From: Porphyromonas sp.
GTDB lineage: Bacteria > Bacteroidota > Bacteroidia > Bacteroidales > Porphyromonadaceae
Direction of reading: 5' to 3'
Assembly (NCBI GenBank): GCA_029983495.1
Contig: JASBZJ010000093.1
Span: 1 to 7,742 of the forward strand
DNA length: 7,742 nt
Shown: piece by piece, positions 6,880 through 7,742 of the stretch
Numbering within the stretch: the stretch's first letter is position 1
Layout of the letters: every line of letters begins with the position of its first letter
Made by a program: the position numbers and the translations under genes
The notes under the pieces: model-generated
Told to the model about the DNA's origin: nothing
The model's input: the letters and a program-made list of their open reading frames with translations, nothing else
Databases searched by the model: none

Positions 6880-7742
6880 ATGGAAAAGAAAGTATTTCGT
6901 AATGTTTTTTGCATTGCTCTTTTGGGGGTAATGTGTATTCTTTCGGTTTATGGGACAAACGCTCAGAAGGTTGTTCTCTATCCTTCGCCCAACCCCGAGG
7001 AAGGAGGAACCGTAACTTGTGTTGATAGTCACGGAAAAAGTTACAAATGGGGCGACACTATCGAACCAGGTAACGATGTTACTTTTACAGTAACGCCTAA
7101 CCCAGGTTTCGAAATTGAGCTAGTTGAAGTAAATAACGAGGAGTACCAGGCGAGCGATAATACGCTTGGCAAAATACTTAAGCCTAATGGCGTAGCTGTT
7201 ATAACAGTTACTGTACCTTTTGATATTGAAAAGCTTCGTTGTTGGGTGCAGTTTAAGCCCACAAGTACAATAAAAAAGTACAAGGTTGAGTTTACACAAC
7301 CTGCCCCCGCAATGGGTCGCATCGAAGTTTTGCAAGTAGGATCGGCTCAGCAAGTGGCTTCGGGTGATATACTTCCCGAAGGAACCGAAATAAATGTTAC
7401 TGTATATATAAACGAGGGTTACTTGCTCGAAACCCTTAAAATAGGTAGTAAACTATATACCAGTGGCGATTTTGAAGTTGTTGATAATGCTACTTCGGTA
7501 CGTTGCACAGTAAACGAGCCTACTGTAATTGAAGCGAGTTTTGTTAATCGTAAAAAACAAGCTCGTTTAACCATTGACCCACTAGTTCGTCAACAAGCTA
7601 CTTTCGACCTTTTTAACGAAGCTGGTGAAAAGTTGACCGAACCTATCCTGTTGCCTCTTGGTAGCAATATAACTAATCGTGTAACCCCCAAAGATTGGTA
7701 TACTGTGAAAAGTATTTTGGTAGGGAAAGCCATTTTTACCGG
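6880..7742 (+). CDS. Secreted cell-surface protein with InlB/Flg_new-like beta repeats (3' end outside window)
   Basis: The frame is open from ATG 6880 to the window edge: 287 full codons and no stop. The N-terminus is a signal peptide: MEKKVFRN, a hydrophobic core (about 9-25) and a cleavage site TNA|Q after residue 28. At least two, probably three, beta repeats follow. The first (about 36-126) has GGTVTCVDSHGKSYKWGD and VTFTVTPNPGFEIELVEV. The second (about 133-226) has MGRIEVLQV and GTEINVTVYINEGYLLETLKI. The third begins near 229 (ARLTIDPLVRQQATFDLFNE) and continues out of the window. The G-T-V, then G-x-x-V-T-x-T-x-x-P-x-x-G-F/Y pattern is that of divergent InlB B-repeats (Flg_new_2 type) in Bacteroidetes exported proteins. 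Function is unknown; surface adhesion or a cargo role is inference. A C-terminal sorting domain cannot be judged here. Confidence 0.85.
   Translation, partial: MEKKVFRNVFCIALLGVMCILSVYGTNAQKVVLYPSPNPEEGGTVTCVDSHGKSYKWGDTIEPGNDVTFTVTPNPGFEIELVEVNNEEYQASDNTLGKILKPNGVAVITVTVPFDIEKLRCWVQFKPTSTIKKYKVEFTQPAPAMGRIEVLQVGSAQQVASGDILPEGTEINVTVYINEGYLLETLKIGSKLYTSGDFEVVDNATSVRCTVNEPTVIEASFVNRKKQARLTIDPLVRQQATFDLFNEAGEKLTEPILLPLGSNITNRVTPKDWYTVKSILVGKAIFT

Noticed and set aside
7041..7353. Two minus-strand frames opposite the secreted protein
   Set aside because: They are shadows of a clear plus-strand gene with a signal peptide and repeats.

Overview
The window looks like a chromosomal segment of a Bacteroidetes bacterium, probably Bacteroidales; genus not assigned. 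The evidence is: TAnnTTTG-type -7 promoter boxes, no Shine-Dalgarno sequences before the genes, an RNase HI of the viroplasmin-fused type, a periplasmic amidase followed by a single-pass MCE protein, and a secreted protein with InlB/Flg_new-like beta repeats. No rRNA, tRNA, CRISPR array, insertion sequence or phage gene was recognised.

Layout. (1) Bases 1-84 are the C-terminal tail of a LysM protein, closed by a strong intrinsic terminator (124-165). (2) A plus-strand block follows: hflX (209-1435), a secreted Amidase_3 with a SPOR-like tail (1475-2752), a membrane-anchored MCE/MlaD-like protein (2792-3706), and an unrecognised lipoprotein (3717-4682). hflX and the amidase each have a -7-like box immediately before their ATG. 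The MCE and lipoprotein genes have none and follow closely (39 and 10 nt), so amidase-MCE-lipoprotein is probably one envelope operon. (3) A minus-strand pair converges on it: a cytoplasmic TPR protein (6344-5388) and, 7 nt later, RNase HI (5380-4736). (4) About 500 bases (6345-6879) separate the divergent units. They hold no intact gene, but do hold a 10-bp palindrome, short repeats, a perfect TACCTTTG box, and minus-strand stretches that read like broken coding sequence. (5) A secreted repeat protein starts at 6880 and runs off the right edge.

Inferred theme: the plus-strand cluster joins peptidoglycan cleavage (LysM protein, amidase) to outer-membrane lipid handling (MCE protein) and an uncharacterised lipoprotein, which is the most attractive unknown here. 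The TPR and RNase HI pair is a separate cytoplasmic unit. No clearly novel multi-gene system is visible. The points most worth a second look are the lipoprotein and its odd C-terminus, the very short predicted leaders of hflX and the amidase, a strong CTC-before-G codon context, and the possible decayed gene at 6512-6914.
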